64,000 nucleotides of DNA from NCBI RefSeq assembly GCF_015752205.1, contig NZ_JADOVG010000002.1, forward strand, positions 248,001-312,000, given 5' to 3'. Below are positions 52,602 through 61,333 of the stretch, piece after piece. Each line of letters begins with the position of its first letter. The stretch's first letter is position 1. Source of the DNA: Polaromonas sp. CG_9.7 (GTDB lineage Bacteria; Pseudomonadota; Gammaproteobacteria; Burkholderiales; Burkholderiaceae_C). Under the pieces are notes generated by a model, which did not search any database, was not told the DNA's origin, and saw only the letters and a program-made list of their open reading frames with translations. A program made the translations under genes and the position numbers.

Positions 52602-54497
52602 TCAGGCTGATTTGCCGCTTGGAGCCAGCCATTCATTGACCCGCGCCTCGTTCCTGACAGCCAGCCGCCAGGTCGTGGTCGCCGGCGGCAAGGTCAGTTC
52701 AAGCCGAAGCAGGCGCTTGTCGCGCGCCACCAGCGCAATGACTTTTGTGGCATGGCCGGCATACAGCAGCAGGTCATCGAGCTTGCTCAGGCGCCAGCCC
52801 GCGTTTGGTTGCGGGACCGTTTTGGCTGAAACCGGCTTGCTGATCAACTCCAGCCCCAGCCATTCGTCGCCAGCCGAAAAACCGGCTTGTTCGGCCGCGC
52901 CACCGCGCAGCACGGTCTTGACCTGGATGCTGTGGTTCTCAGCGACGCGCAGGCCCAGCCGCTGGGCCAGTTGCGCCGGTTCATCCAGTACCGCCACGCC
53001 ATGCTGCTCCAGCAAGATTTTCAGCGGCAACTCGTCCCGGCCATGCACCCAGGCGGCCAGTTCGGGCGCAAAGGAACGCAGGCCCAGCGATTCCAGCACG
53101 GCGGCCACATCCAGCTCGCGCATCGGGCCGGCCTTGCAGCGCTTCCACAGCGCGCGCATCACGTCGTCGAGTGTTTTTTCATGCGTCGTGCGGCCTTCGC
53201 TGCGCAGCGTCAGGTCCAGGCAAAGGGCGACCAGCGCGCCCTTGGTGTAGTAGCTGATCGTTGCATTCGGCGTGTTCTCGTCGGCACGGTAGTACTTGAC
53301 CCAGGCGTCAAAACTCGCCTCGGCCACGGACTGCACCTGCCGCCCGGGCGCTTGCGCCACCTGGTTGGCGGTGGTGGTCAGCCGCTTCAGGTAGCCGGCA
53401 TTGTCCAGCAGCCCGGCGCGGCGCAGCAGCAGGTCGTCGTAATAGCTTGTGAAGCCTTCAAAGAACCACAGCAGTTCGGTGTAGTTTTCCTGGCCATACC
53501 GGTAGTGTTCAAACTCGGCCGGGCGCAGCCGCTTGACGTTCCAGGTGTGGAAATACTCGTGGCTGATGAGGCCGCACAGCGTGGCGTAGCCGTCGGAGGT
53601 CTTGGCATCGCCCTGGCGCGGCAGGTCTTTGCGGTTGCAGATCAGGGCTGTCGAGTTGCGGTGCTCCAGTCCGCCATAGCCGTCATCCACCACGTTCAGC
53701 ATGAACAGGTAGTTTTGATGCAGCGGTTTGCGGTTGCCGTGCCAGAAGCGGATTTCTGCCTCGCAGATTTTTTGTGTGTCGGCCAGCAGCCGCGCGCCGT
53801 CGAAGCTGTCTGCCGCGCCTGCCACGACAAAACGGTGCGGCACCCCGCGCGCGGTAAAACTGCCGCTCCAGAATGCGCCCATTTCAACCGGGCTGTCGAC
53901 CAGTTCGTTGTAGTCGGCTGCCTGGTAGCGACCGAAGCCCCGGCTGTCGATGGTTTGCGGCATCAATCCGGTAGCCAGCGACCAGCCGTCGATGGCCTTG
54001 GCGGCAGGAATTTCCATCACATGCGGCTTGGCCTCCTGGCCTTCGACTTTCAGGCAGACGCTGGTGCCGTTGAAGAAGCCGCGGCTAGCATCCAGCCAGG
54101 CGGTGCGCACCGAGTTGTCGTGCGCATACACCTGGTAGCGCAGCACCAGCGCACGGTCCGGGGCACAGGCGATCTGCCAGTTGCATTTGTCCAGTTGTTC
54201 AACGGCCAGGGGATGCAGATTGCGGCTTCCCTGGTGCGCCTGCAGATTCTGCAGGTTTTTGGAAAACTCGCGCACCAGGTAACTTCCCGGAATCCACACT
54301 GGCAGCGACACGCGCTGCAGCGCGGCGGGCCTGGCAATCGTCAGCGTGACCTGAAAAAGGTGGGCATGCAGGTCGCCAATCTCGACGCAATAGTGAAGCG
54401 CGGTCAACGCCGGGGCTGGCTTGCTGGAATTCTTGGACGTCGGGATTTTCGGGATGGGGGAGGGGGCTGGGGAGGGGGTGGGCGTCAAGGCGGGCAT
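52602..54497 (-). CDS. M61-family (glycyl aminopeptidase-like) metallopeptidase with PDZ
   Basis: A 631-residue zinc peptidase. The start is the ATG at 54497 (MPALTPTPSPAPSP), giving a Pro/Ser-rich N-terminal tail encoded by a G/C homopurine run; a TTG seven codons earlier is weaker. An N-terminal beta domain with WIPGSYLVREFSKNLQNL is the M61 hallmark. The catalytic HEYFH (His313, Glu314, His317) and the downstream Glu347 in FFEGFTSYYDD are the zinc ligands. A C-terminal PDZ domain lies at about 520-600. No signal peptide, so probably cytosolic. Related to Sphingomonas glycyl aminopeptidase; substrate here unknown. Confidence 0.9.
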   Translation of the reverse strand: MPALTPTPSPAPSPIPKIPTSKNSSKPAPALTALHYCVEIGDLHAHLFQVTLTIARPAALQRVSLPVWIPGSYLVREFSKNLQNLQAHQGSRNLHPLAVEQLDKCNWQIACAPDRALVLRYQVYAHDNSVRTAWLDASRGFFNGTSVCLKVEGQEAKPHVMEIPAAKAIDGWSLATGLMPQTIDSRGFGRYQAADYNELVDSPVEMGAFWSGSFTARGVPHRFVVAGAADSFDGARLLADTQKICEAEIRFWHGNRKPLHQNYLFMLNVVDDGYGGLEHRNSTALICNRKDLPRQGDAKTSDGYATLCGLISHEYFHTWNVKRLRPAEFEHYRYGQENYTELLWFFEGFTSYYDDLLLRRAGLLDNAGYLKRLTTTANQVAQAPGRQVQSVAEASFDAWVKYYRADENTPNATISYYTKGALVALCLDLTLRSEGRTTHEKTLDDVMRALWKRCKAGPMRELDVAAVLESLGLRSFAPELAAWVHGRDELPLKILLEQHGVAVLDEPAQLAQRLGLRVAENHSIQVKTVLRGGAAEQAGFSAGDEWLGLELISKPVSAKTVPQPNAGWRLSKLDDLLLYAGHATKVIALVARDKRLLRLELTLPPATTTWRLAVRNEARVNEWLAPSGKSA

Positions 54498-54540
54498 AGG
54501 CCTGCAAGGATAATCCAACTGGCGCCGCGCCCGTTGGGCG

Positions 54541-55233
54541 TCAGGTGAAGGCCTGTGGCTGGATCACGTTGCGCAACAGCTCTTCGAGGCCATCCCAGAC
54601 AATCTGCACGCCCAGGCACAGCAGGATGAAGGCCGACAGGCGCAGAAAAATCACCGACCCCGCATCGCCCAGCGGCTTGAGCAGGCGCTGCGCATAGTGA
54701 AGCGCCAGGTACAGCACGATGCCAATGACAAACAGTGCCAGCACGCCGCCGCCCATGCGCGCCAGCGACAGCGCCAGCTTCTGGTCGTGCAACGACACGC
54801 CCACGGTGATGGCTGCGGCAATCGAGCCCGGGCCGCAGCTGATGGGAAAGGTCAGCGGGTAAAAAGCCTGGCGGCGAGCATGTTCGACCGTGAACGATTC
54901 GGCCAGTTCGGTACGCCTGTCGTCCCCGGCATGGCTGGCGTTGAGCAAGCGCCAGGCATTGGCGGCAACGATCAAGCCGCCGCCCACGCGCACAATCGGC
55001 AGCGAAATGCCAAACAGATCGAGCACATACGAGCCCACCAGCATTGAGCCGGCCATCAACGCAAACATGTTGCGCGCTATGCGCCTGGCCAGCAGCGCGC
55101 GGGTGCTGATCGAGGCGCCTTCGGTCAGTCCCAGGAAGATGGGCGCCGTTGCCGCCGGATTCAGGATGGGCAGCAATGCTGCCAGCACAAACAGAAAGCT
55201 TTTGCCGAACAGAATCAGTAATTCAATGACCAC
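54541..55233 (-). CDS. MarC-family integral membrane protein
   Basis: A 230-residue protein with six hydrophobic helices (for instance KSFLFVLAALLPILNPAATA, GSMLVGSYVLDLFGISLP, VGGGLIVAANAWRLL), matching the MarC/YchE/YhgN family. The NP-A-APIFLGLTEG segment is characteristic. The function is not established; the early claim of multidrug resistance for MarC is not supported in E. coli. It stands alone between dsbC and the M61 gene. Confidence 0.9.
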   Translation of the reverse strand: MVIELLILFGKSFLFVLAALLPILNPAATAPIFLGLTEGASISTRALLARRIARNMFALMAGSMLVGSYVLDLFGISLPIVRVGGGLIVAANAWRLLNASHAGDDRRTELAESFTVEHARRQAFYPLTFPISCGPGSIAAAITVGVSLHDQKLALSLARMGGGVLALFVIGIVLYLALHYAQRLLKPLGDAGSVIFLRLSAFILLCLGVQIVWDGLEELLRNVIQPQAFT

Positions 55234-55305
55234 ATGCAGCTTTCGTCGCCAGACCCTGCCAGGGCCGTGCTGATCGCGACAATTTGGCAGGCTGATTGAA
55301 TATAA

Positions 55306-55345
55306 AAATGATAGCTATGCACGCCCGCAGAACGGGCGCGACCGT
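55306..55345 (+). repeat. Small interspersed hairpin element, copy 10 (short)
   Basis: ATAGCTATGCACGCCCG, then AGAACGGGCGCG. The CGCCCG/CGGGCG stem (55322-55338) could help terminate dsbC on minus, but no T-run follows directly. Weakest member of the family. Confidence 0.4.
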
Positions 55346-55389
55346 CATTATTTATTTATAAAGACCCGAATAATCATTCGGCCTGGAGT

Positions 55390-56127
55390 TTATTTGCCTG
55401 CGGCGCTGGCGAGCTGCTTTTCAATTTCTTGCGCGCTGATGGCGCCTGGCACACGCGTCCCATTGGCAAAAAATACCGTTGGTGTACCGGTAATCTTGTA
55501 TTTCTTGCTGAAGGCCAGGTTGCGTTCCAGCGCGGACGTGTCGCAGCTGGCCTTGGCGGCGGGCTGGTCGCGCACCATCCAGTCGAGCCAGGCTTTGTTC
55601 TTGTCCTTTGAGCACCAGATGTTTTTCGACTTTTCCACCGAATCCGCGCTGAGGATGGGAATCAGAAAGGTGTGAATGGTTACATCGTCGACCTTTTGCA
55701 GGTCGCGCTCGAAGCGTTTGCAGTAACCGCAGTTGGGGTCTTCAAACACGGCGAGCTTGCGTTTTCCGTTGCCGCGTACCTGGGTAAAGGCGTCTTTCAG
55801 CGGCAAGGCATCGAAGTCGATGGCGTTGAGTTTCTCGGCGCGTTCCTCGGTCAGGTTGCGTTTGGCACGGGTGTCGATCAGGTTGCCCTGGATCAGGAAA
55901 TTGCCTTCGGCATCGGTGTAGAAAATATCGGTTTCGTTGACGCGAATTTCATACAGACCGTTCATCGGCGTCTTGCTGACTTCGTCGATTTTCGACAGCG
56001 TCGGCAACCGATCGGCCAGGTTCTTGCGAATCACGGCTTCCTGCGCCAGCGCAGAGCCCAGGGTGCAGGCCAGCAGGCCGGCAAGTCCTGCCAGCCTGAG
56101 GCTGACAGTCAGTCGATGGTGTTTCAT
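55390..56127 (-). CDS. dsbC: Periplasmic thiol:disulfide isomerase DsbC
   Basis: A 245-residue isomerase. The start is the ATG at 56127 (MKHHRLTVSL) with AGGAAC upstream; the longer frame to 56166 is unsupported. A signal peptide ends at ALA-Q near 28. The N-terminal dimerisation domain covers about 30-90, and the thioredoxin domain carries the active site Cys133-Gly-Tyr-Cys136 followed by a second disulfide pair (IWCSKDK and KASCD). GTPTVFFANGTRVPG contains the cis-Pro. It lies 35 bp after the ubiH-like gene on the same strand, so they are likely co-transcribed. Confidence 0.95.
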   Translation of the reverse strand: MKHHRLTVSLRLAGLAGLLACTLGSALAQEAVIRKNLADRLPTLSKIDEVSKTPMNGLYEIRVNETDIFYTDAEGNFLIQGNLIDTRAKRNLTEERAEKLNAIDFDALPLKDAFTQVRGNGKRKLAVFEDPNCGYCKRFERDLQKVDDVTIHTFLIPILSADSVEKSKNIWCSKDKNKAWLDWMVRDQPAAKASCDTSALERNLAFSKKYKITGTPTVFFANGTRVPGAISAQEIEKQLASAAGK

Positions 56128-56162
56128 GAGGTTCCTGTTGTTCAACGAATTCTTAAGAGTAG

Positions 56163-57272
56163 TCACAGGCCGGCGGCCTGCCCCGTGACCCAGCGCTTGA
56201 GCAGGCTGCTGCGCGCAAAGCCTTTCATGCCCCAGTTGCGCAACGCCTGCCAGCGCTCGTCGGACTGGGCGAACAGGCCATACAGTCCGTCGGTCACTGC
56301 GCCCATGGCGGCCACATCGGCCTTGCGCGCCCGCTCGTAGCGGCGTAACAATTTTTCATCGCCGAGGGCGCGCCAATATTCGCGCTGCGCCAGCACGCCA
56401 GCCAGGCAGGCGGCGTCGGCCAGTCCCAGGTTCAGCCCCTGGCCCGACAGCGGATGCACCGTGTGCGCCGCGTCACCCGCCAGCGCCCAGCCGTTGCCAG
56501 TCCATCGGTCGGCGTTGGACAGCGCCAGTGGCCAGGTGGCCCGGTCGCTGGTCAAGATCAACTGGCCTGCCTCGGGCCCGCAAATGGCCTGCAGGGCCGC
56601 ACAGAACTGTTCAGGCGGCATGTGCTCCAGCGCCTCGGCATGCTTCAGCGACGCCGACCAGACCAGCGCCACGGCGCGCCCGTCGTCACCTCCCAGCGGC
56701 AGCAGCGCCACGATGTCGCCGTTCACGAACCACTGGCGCGCAATGCCCTGGTGCGGCAGGTTGGCATCGAGCCGTGCGGCAATCGCTTTTTGCGCATAAG
56801 TCTTGACCGTCCACTGCACGCCGAATTCATCGCGGCTGGTGCTTTTCTTGCCTTCGCAAATCACCGTCAGCGCGGCTTTGGCTGGCGCAGTCACCAGTTC
56901 GATCTGCGGCTGGTAGCGCACCGCCTGGATCAGCTGCTGCTCCAGCGCCGGCACATCGACGATCCAGGCGAGTGCGTCTTGCGCGACGCTGTCGGCGGTG
57001 AAATCAATCTGGCCGCCGTCGTCGCCCCAGACCTGCATTTCACGGACCGGCGTGGCAAACGGCGCGTCAGGCCAGACCCGCAGCGCCTCCAGCACCTTGC
57101 GCGAAGCGCTGTTCAGCGCATAGGCGCGCACATCGGCAGAGGGCAATTCTTCTTCCGCTGGCTGCGGCTGGCTGACCAGCGCCACGCGCAGGCGCTCGCG
57201 CGCCAGCAACAACGCCAGGGTGCGGCCCACCACGCCGTCGCCGCGAATACAGACATCAAAAGTTTTGGACAT
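56163..57272 (-). CDS. UbiH/Coq6-family FAD-dependent hydroxylase
   Basis: A 369-residue flavoprotein monooxygenase of the ubiquinone-hydroxylase family. The N-terminal dinucleotide motif reads CIRGDGVVGRTLALLLAR, where UbiH usually has GGGxxG. GDAAHTVHPLSGQGLNLGLADA is the second FAD motif. Substrate position (C5, C1 or C6 of the ring) is not determinable by eye; UbiH or UbiF are the closest models. It is upstream of dsbC. The start MSKTFDVCIRGDGV is standard, and it is divergent from the MOSC gene. Confidence 0.88.
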   Translation of the reverse strand: MSKTFDVCIRGDGVVGRTLALLLARERLRVALVSQPQPAEEELPSADVRAYALNSASRKVLEALRVWPDAPFATPVREMQVWGDDGGQIDFTADSVAQDALAWIVDVPALEQQLIQAVRYQPQIELVTAPAKAALTVICEGKKSTSRDEFGVQWTVKTYAQKAIAARLDANLPHQGIARQWFVNGDIVALLPLGGDDGRAVALVWSASLKHAEALEHMPPEQFCAALQAICGPEAGQLILTSDRATWPLALSNADRWTGNGWALAGDAAHTVHPLSGQGLNLGLADAACLAGVLAQREYWRALGDEKLLRRYERARKADVAAMGAVTDGLYGLFAQSDERWQALRNWGMKGFARSSLLKRWVTGQAAGL

Positions 57273-57396
57273 GCCTCATTTTAGGAGTGAGTGCAGAATC
57301 AGCGCTTTGCAGGGCCAGTGTGAAGGGCAAAGCGTATGCCATTTCCCTGCTGCAGCCTTGACAACCGCAACAACTGGACAAGACGTGAACGATTCA

Positions 57397-58317
57397 ATGA
57401 ATGCTTCCGTGCTGGACACCACAGACGCTGCAGCGCCGGTTGGACCTTGCGATCTGGCCGCCCGCATTGCCGGGCTGTTTGTCTACCCGGTCAAATCCTG
57501 CGCCGGCGTGCGCGTGGAACAAGCCCTGTTGCTGGACACCGGGCTGGAATTCGACCGCGCCTGGATGGTGGTGGACGGCGACGGCAATTTCCTCACGCAG
57601 CGCGAACTCCCGCGCATGGCGCTCATCCAGCCGCAACTGAAAACTTACGAAATGGTCCTGCGCGCCCCCGACATGCTGGCGCTGCACATCGCGCTGGACC
57701 GGGTCGAAACCCGCGCGCGGGTCACGATCTGGAACGACGACGTGGCGGCCTTCGACATGGGACCGATTGCCGCCCAGTGGTTCACCGATTTCCTGGGCAT
57801 TGCCGCACGGCTGGTGCGCTTTGACCCGGACCACCTGCGCGTCAGCAATCTGGACGACACCGGCGGCACCCTGGCGCTGAACCAGTTCAGCGACGGCTAT
57901 CCGCTGCTGGTCATCAGCCAGGCGTCGCTGGACCGGTTCAATGAAAAATTGACGGCCCAGGGCTTTGCTGCCGTCGGCATGGAGCGCTTTCGGCCCAACA
58001 TTGTGCTCGGCGATGCGCCGGGCGAACCGCTTCTGTCGCCGCACGACGAAGACCGGCTCGACCTGATCCAAATCACCACTGCGCAAGGCTTGGTCCGGCT
58101 GAAGCCGGTCAAGCCGTGTGCGCGCTGCCCGATTCCCGGCATCGACCCGGCCACCGCCATCAGCAGCCATGCGGTGGGCGACCTGCTGCAAGGCTATCGC
58201 CAGGATGCGCGGCTCAAGGGCGCGGTGACCTTTGGCATGAACACCATCGTGCTGGCCGGCATCGAACACCTGCTCAAGGTGGGCCAGCCGGTCGGCGCGA
58301 ACTACCGGTTTGATTGA
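57397..58317 (+). CDS. MOSC-domain protein (YcbX/mARC-like)
   Basis: A 306-residue protein with an N-terminal MOSC beta-barrel domain (LAARIAGLFVYPVKSCAGVR, FLTQRELPRMALIQP) and a C-terminal MOSC domain. KPVKPCARCPIPGIDP supplies the conserved Cys that would bind molybdenum cofactor, as in YcbX and the mammalian mARC family, which reduce N-hydroxylated compounds. There is no 2Fe-2S domain at the C-terminus, unlike YcbX, so an external electron donor is needed. An in-frame GTG at 57385 is an alternative start. Lies divergently from ubiH. Confidence 0.87.
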   Translation: MNASVLDTTDAAAPVGPCDLAARIAGLFVYPVKSCAGVRVEQALLLDTGLEFDRAWMVVDGDGNFLTQRELPRMALIQPQLKTYEMVLRAPDMLALHIALDRVETRARVTIWNDDVAAFDMGPIAAQWFTDFLGIAARLVRFDPDHLRVSNLDDTGGTLALNQFSDGYPLLVISQASLDRFNEKLTAQGFAAVGMERFRPNIVLGDAPGEPLLSPHDEDRLDLIQITTAQGLVRLKPVKPCARCPIPGIDPATAISSHAVGDLLQGYRQDARLKGAVTFGMNTIVLAGIEHLLKVGQPVGANYRFD

Positions 58318-58548
58318 TTCCTGCCCGTGATCACCAGTTGGCCACCAGTCGGCCGGCGCGCGAACCTGGATTGGACGACTCATTACAATCGCCGATGTTC
58401 TTGCCGGGTAAAAACCCGGTACAAAAGCGGGCGCAAGCCTGGGGCCGTGACGGGTTGTTCCCAGCCTTGACATCTTCTGCGGGTCCACGCCGGGTCACTC
58501 CACGGCATCGCCTGGAGCCTGGCGGGTAATGATTTCTAAGGAATATTG

Positions 58549-59640
58549 ATGAGTTTGAAGTGCGGCATCGTTGGCTTGCCCAACGTCGGAAAATCCACCC
58601 TGTTCAATGCGTTGACCAAAGCCGGCATCGCGGCGGAAAACTACCCTTTTTGCACCATCGAGCCGAATGTCGGCATCGTTGAAGTGCCTGATGCGCGCCT
58701 GGATGCGCTGTCGGCAATCGTGAATCCGCAGAAAGTCCAGCGCGCGATTGTCGAGTTCGTCGACATTGCCGGACTGGTCGCTGGCGCCAGCACGGGCGAA
58801 GGCCTGGGCAACAAGTTTTTGGCGCACATCCGCGAGACCGACGCCATCGTCAACGTGGTGCGCTGCTTTGAAGACGACAACGTGATTCACGTCTCCGGCA
58901 AGGTCGATCCGATCGACGACATCGAGGTGATCCAGACCGAGCTTTGCCTGGCCGACCTGGCCGCTGTCGAAAAAGCCTTGCACCGCGTCGGCAAACTGGC
59001 GCGTTCGGGCGACAAGGATTCGGCCAAGCTGGTTGCGATTCTGGAGAAATGCCAGACCGCGCTGAACGAAGCCAAGCCGGTGCGCACGCTGGACTTCAGC
59101 AAGGACGAGCTGCCGCTCTTGCAGCAGTTCTTCCTGATCACCGCCAAGCCCGCGATGTTTGTAGCCAACGTGGCCGAGGACGGGTTTGAAAACAACCCGT
59201 TTTTGGACCGCCTGAAGGCCTATGCCCAGTCGCAAAACGCGCCGGTGGTGGCCATCAGCGCCAAGATGGAAGCCGAAATGGCTGAGATGAGCGATGAAGA
59301 CCGTCAGATGTTCCTCGAAGAACTCGGCCAGACCGAGCCGGGACTGAGCCGCCTGATTCGCGCCGCCTACACCCTGCTGGGCCTGCAGACCTATTTCACC
59401 GCCGGCGTGAAAGAGGTGCGCGCCTGGACGATTCATGTCGGCGACACCGGCCCGCAGGCCGCTGGCGTGATTCACACCGATTTTGAAAAGGGCTACATCC
59501 GTGCCCAGACCATCGCCTTTGACGACTTCATCACCTTCAAGGGCGAGCAGGGCGCCAAGGACGCGGGCAAGATGCGCGCCGAAGGCAAGGAATACGTCGT
59601 CAAGGATGGCGACGTGATGAACTTTTTGTTCAGTTCCTGA
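58549..59640 (+). CDS. ychF: Redox-regulated ATPase YchF (Obg-like)
   Basis: A 363-residue P-loop ATPase that binds ribosomes and modulates stress translation. GLPNVGKST is Walker A. The G4-type motif has switched specificity (Asn/Met-Glu rather than NKxD), typical of OLA1/YchF. The TGS domain at the C-terminus ([15 protein letters not shown] and [12 protein letters not shown]) closes the protein. The start is the ATG at 58549 with AAGGA six bases upstream. No pth gene lies upstream; the preceding 230-bp gap holds a CCGGGT/ACCCGG hairpin near 58410 without a T-run. Confidence 0.95.
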   Translation: MSLKCGIVGLPNVGKSTLFNALTKAGIAAENYPFCTIEPNVGIVEVPDARLDALSAIVNPQKVQRAIVEFVDIAGLVAGASTGEGLGNKFLAHIRETDAIVNVVRCFEDDNVIHVSGKVDPIDDIEVIQTELCLADLAAVEKALHRVGKLARSGDKDSAKLVAILEKCQTALNEAKPVRTLDFSKDELPLLQQFFLITAKPAMFVANVAEDGFENNPFLDRLKAYAQSQNAPVVAISAKMEAEMAEMSDEDRQMFLEELGQTEPGLSRLIRAAYTLLGLQTYFTAGVKEVRAWTIHVGDTGPQAAGVIHTDFEKGYIRAQTIAFDDFITFKGEQGAKDAGKMRAEGKEYVVKDGDVMNFLFSS

Positions 59641-59734
59641 GCGGGCCGGAGCGGGCGACAAGGGAAAGAGTCCGGCGCTGCTCATTTTTTTCAGTGATTA
59701 CTCAATTTTATCGAGGCTCTTCGTATCCTCTTTG

Positions 59735-59788
59735 GTCATTGCGGACTTGATCCGCAATCCATGGCCCCCGGGTCTGGCCCGAAATGAC
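59735..59788. repeat. REP-like palindromic intergenic sequence
   Basis: GTCATT...AATGAC ends (59735-59740, 59783-59788) enclose two nested hairpins, ATTGCGGA/TCCGCAAT and CGGGTCTGGCCCG. This is the pattern of GTCATTGCGGACTTGATCCG-type palindromes spread through many proteobacterial genomes. Intergenic between ychF and the pseudouridine-synthase-like gene. Confidence 0.65.
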
Positions 59789-59846
59789 AGAGGCTGATGC
59801 CATTGCGATTTAATCTGAAAATCGATCTGAGTGGTTACATTTTTTA

Positions 59847-59906
59847 AGCCATATAAGCTGTTTGCGCAATATAAACGGGCATAAGCAGCTATTTATTTGA
59901 TAGCAT
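59847..59906 (-). repeat. Small interspersed hairpin element, copy 11
   Basis: Minus-strand reading: TGCTATCAAATAAATAGC, then TGCTTATGCCCG, TTGCGCAAACAGC. Close to the consensus (copy 8 has the same order). Ends 40 bp before the next gene. Confidence 0.75.
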
Positions 59907-59946
59907 TAGTTTGATTTCAACCGGACACACCAGGACGCCTGCAGCC

Positions 59947-60702
59947 ATGACCGAACCGGTACGACTCGCCAAACGCCTCGCCGACATGCTGGCTTGCTCA
60001 CGCCGCGAGGCCGAGCAGTACATCGAAGGCGGCTTTGTCACGGTAGACGGCGTGGTGGTGGAAGAGCCCCAATTCCGCGTCCAGAACCAGTCCATCGTGC
60101 TGGCGCCTGACGCCAGCCTGCTGGCGCTCACGCCGGTGACGATCCTGCTGCACAAGCCGGCGGGCTATGAATCGCGTGACGCCGCCCATGCCAGCGGCGA
60201 TGCCGGTGTTAAAACCGCCGCACAGTTGCTGATTGTCGGCAACCACGCACCCGCCGACCGCTCGGGCATTCGGCCGTTGAAAAAGCATTTTTCAAGCTCT
60301 GAACTCGTCACGCCGCTGGCCACGGCGGCCAGTGGCCTGGTGGTTTTTTCCGGTGACTGGCGCGTGGCCCGCAAGCTGCGCGAGGACGCCCGGGTGCTGG
60401 AGCACGAAGTGGTGGTCGAGGTCAGCGGCGACATCAAGCCTGGCGGCCTGGAACGGCTGAACCGCATCGACCATGGCTTTACCTATCAGGGCGCACTGTT
60501 GCCGCCGGCCAAGGTGAGCTGGCAAAGCGAGGCGCGGCTGCGTTTTGCGCTCAAGGGCGAGATGCCCGGCCAGATCGCCTACCTGTGCGAGAGCGTCGGG
60601 CTGCAGGTCACGGCAATGAAGCGGCTGCGCGTCGGCCGCATGCCGCTGAGCCAGCTGCCGCCGGGACAGTGGCGCTACCTGATGCCCTACGAGCGCTTTT
60701 AA
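59947..60702 (+). CDS. RsuA/RluF-like pseudouridine synthase homologue lacking the catalytic Asp
   Basis: A 251-residue protein with an N-terminal S4 RNA-binding domain (VRLAKRLADMLACSRREAEQ) and an RsuA/RluB/E/F-type catalytic domain. In active enzymes the motif is GRLD-xxx-xGL. Here the aligned stretch is TPLATAASGLVVF, placing Ala125 at the catalytic Asp. The usual RQIRRMCE segment is also degenerate (PGQIAYLCE). The start is the ATG at 59947 (MTEPVRLAKRL). The protein is probably an RNA-binding pseudoenzyme, unless another residue has taken over. The frame is otherwise intact, without frameshift or truncation. Confidence 0.78.
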   Translation: MTEPVRLAKRLADMLACSRREAEQYIEGGFVTVDGVVVEEPQFRVQNQSIVLAPDASLLALTPVTILLHKPAGYESRDAAHASGDAGVKTAAQLLIVGNHAPADRSGIRPLKKHFSSSELVTPLATAASGLVVFSGDWRVARKLREDARVLEHEVVVEVSGDIKPGGLERLNRIDHGFTYQGALLPPAKVSWQSEARLRFALKGEMPGQIAYLCESVGLQVTAMKRLRVGRMPLSQLPPGQWRYLMPYERF

Positions 60703-60709
60703 ACCGGGT

Positions 60710-61192
60710 TCAAGCGCCGATCACGCCGGGAAATGCCCAGATCAGGCTGCCGGTCATCAAAAAATAGCGCATGAATTTGCCGATGGCCATGTACGCCAGG
60801 CAGGGCCAGAACGGAAACTTCAGCCAGCCAGCCACGGCGCACAGCGGGTCGCCAACGACCGGCAGCCAGGCCAGAAGGCAGGCCTTGGGGCCAAGCTTTT
60901 CCAGCCAGCGCACGGCGCGGCCATGGTGCGATGAATGCGTGTACTTGTCGGCCACCCGGTGCGCGCCAAAACCCAGCCACCAGTCGAGCGCACCACCCAG
61001 CGTGTTGCCGGCGGTGGCGACCAGGACGGCAGGCCAGAACATTGCCGGGTTGAGCTTGACCAGCCCGAAGACCACCGGCTCCGAGCCCAGCGGCAGCAAG
61101 GTTGCCGAGATGAAAGAGACGATAAATACCGTGCTCAGCCCGAATTCAGGCAGGGCCAGCAGTTCGATCAGGTGTTGTATCCAGGTTTCCAT
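60710..61192 (-). CDS. YqaA/DedA-type (VTT) small membrane protein
   Basis: A 160-residue inner-membrane protein starting at the ATG at 61192 (METWIQHLIELLALPEFG). It has about four hydrophobic segments and the VTT-fold landmark FISATLLPLGSEPV plus TAGNTLGGALDWWLGFGAHR and PVVGDPLCAVAGWLK, which fit the YqaA family within the DedA/VTT superfamily (lipid scrambling or flipping has been shown for DedA relatives). It overlaps nothing; its stop faces that of the pseudouridine-synthase-like gene 7 bp away. Confidence 0.87.
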   Translation of the reverse strand: METWIQHLIELLALPEFGLSTVFIVSFISATLLPLGSEPVVFGLVKLNPAMFWPAVLVATAGNTLGGALDWWLGFGAHRVADKYTHSSHHGRAVRWLEKLGPKACLLAWLPVVGDPLCAVAGWLKFPFWPCLAYMAIGKFMRYFLMTGSLIWAFPGVIGA

Positions 61193-61333
61193 ACGGGCCT
61201 GAGTATAGGCAGGCCAGGCGCTGAAAGCCGGCGTCTGGATTTGCAAATTCCCCGCCCGGATTTCAGGTGCTGAAATTTTGGGCAGTTACAATCGTGCCTC
61301 CTTTTTCAGCAACTCCAGGCTTTCACTTCCTCC

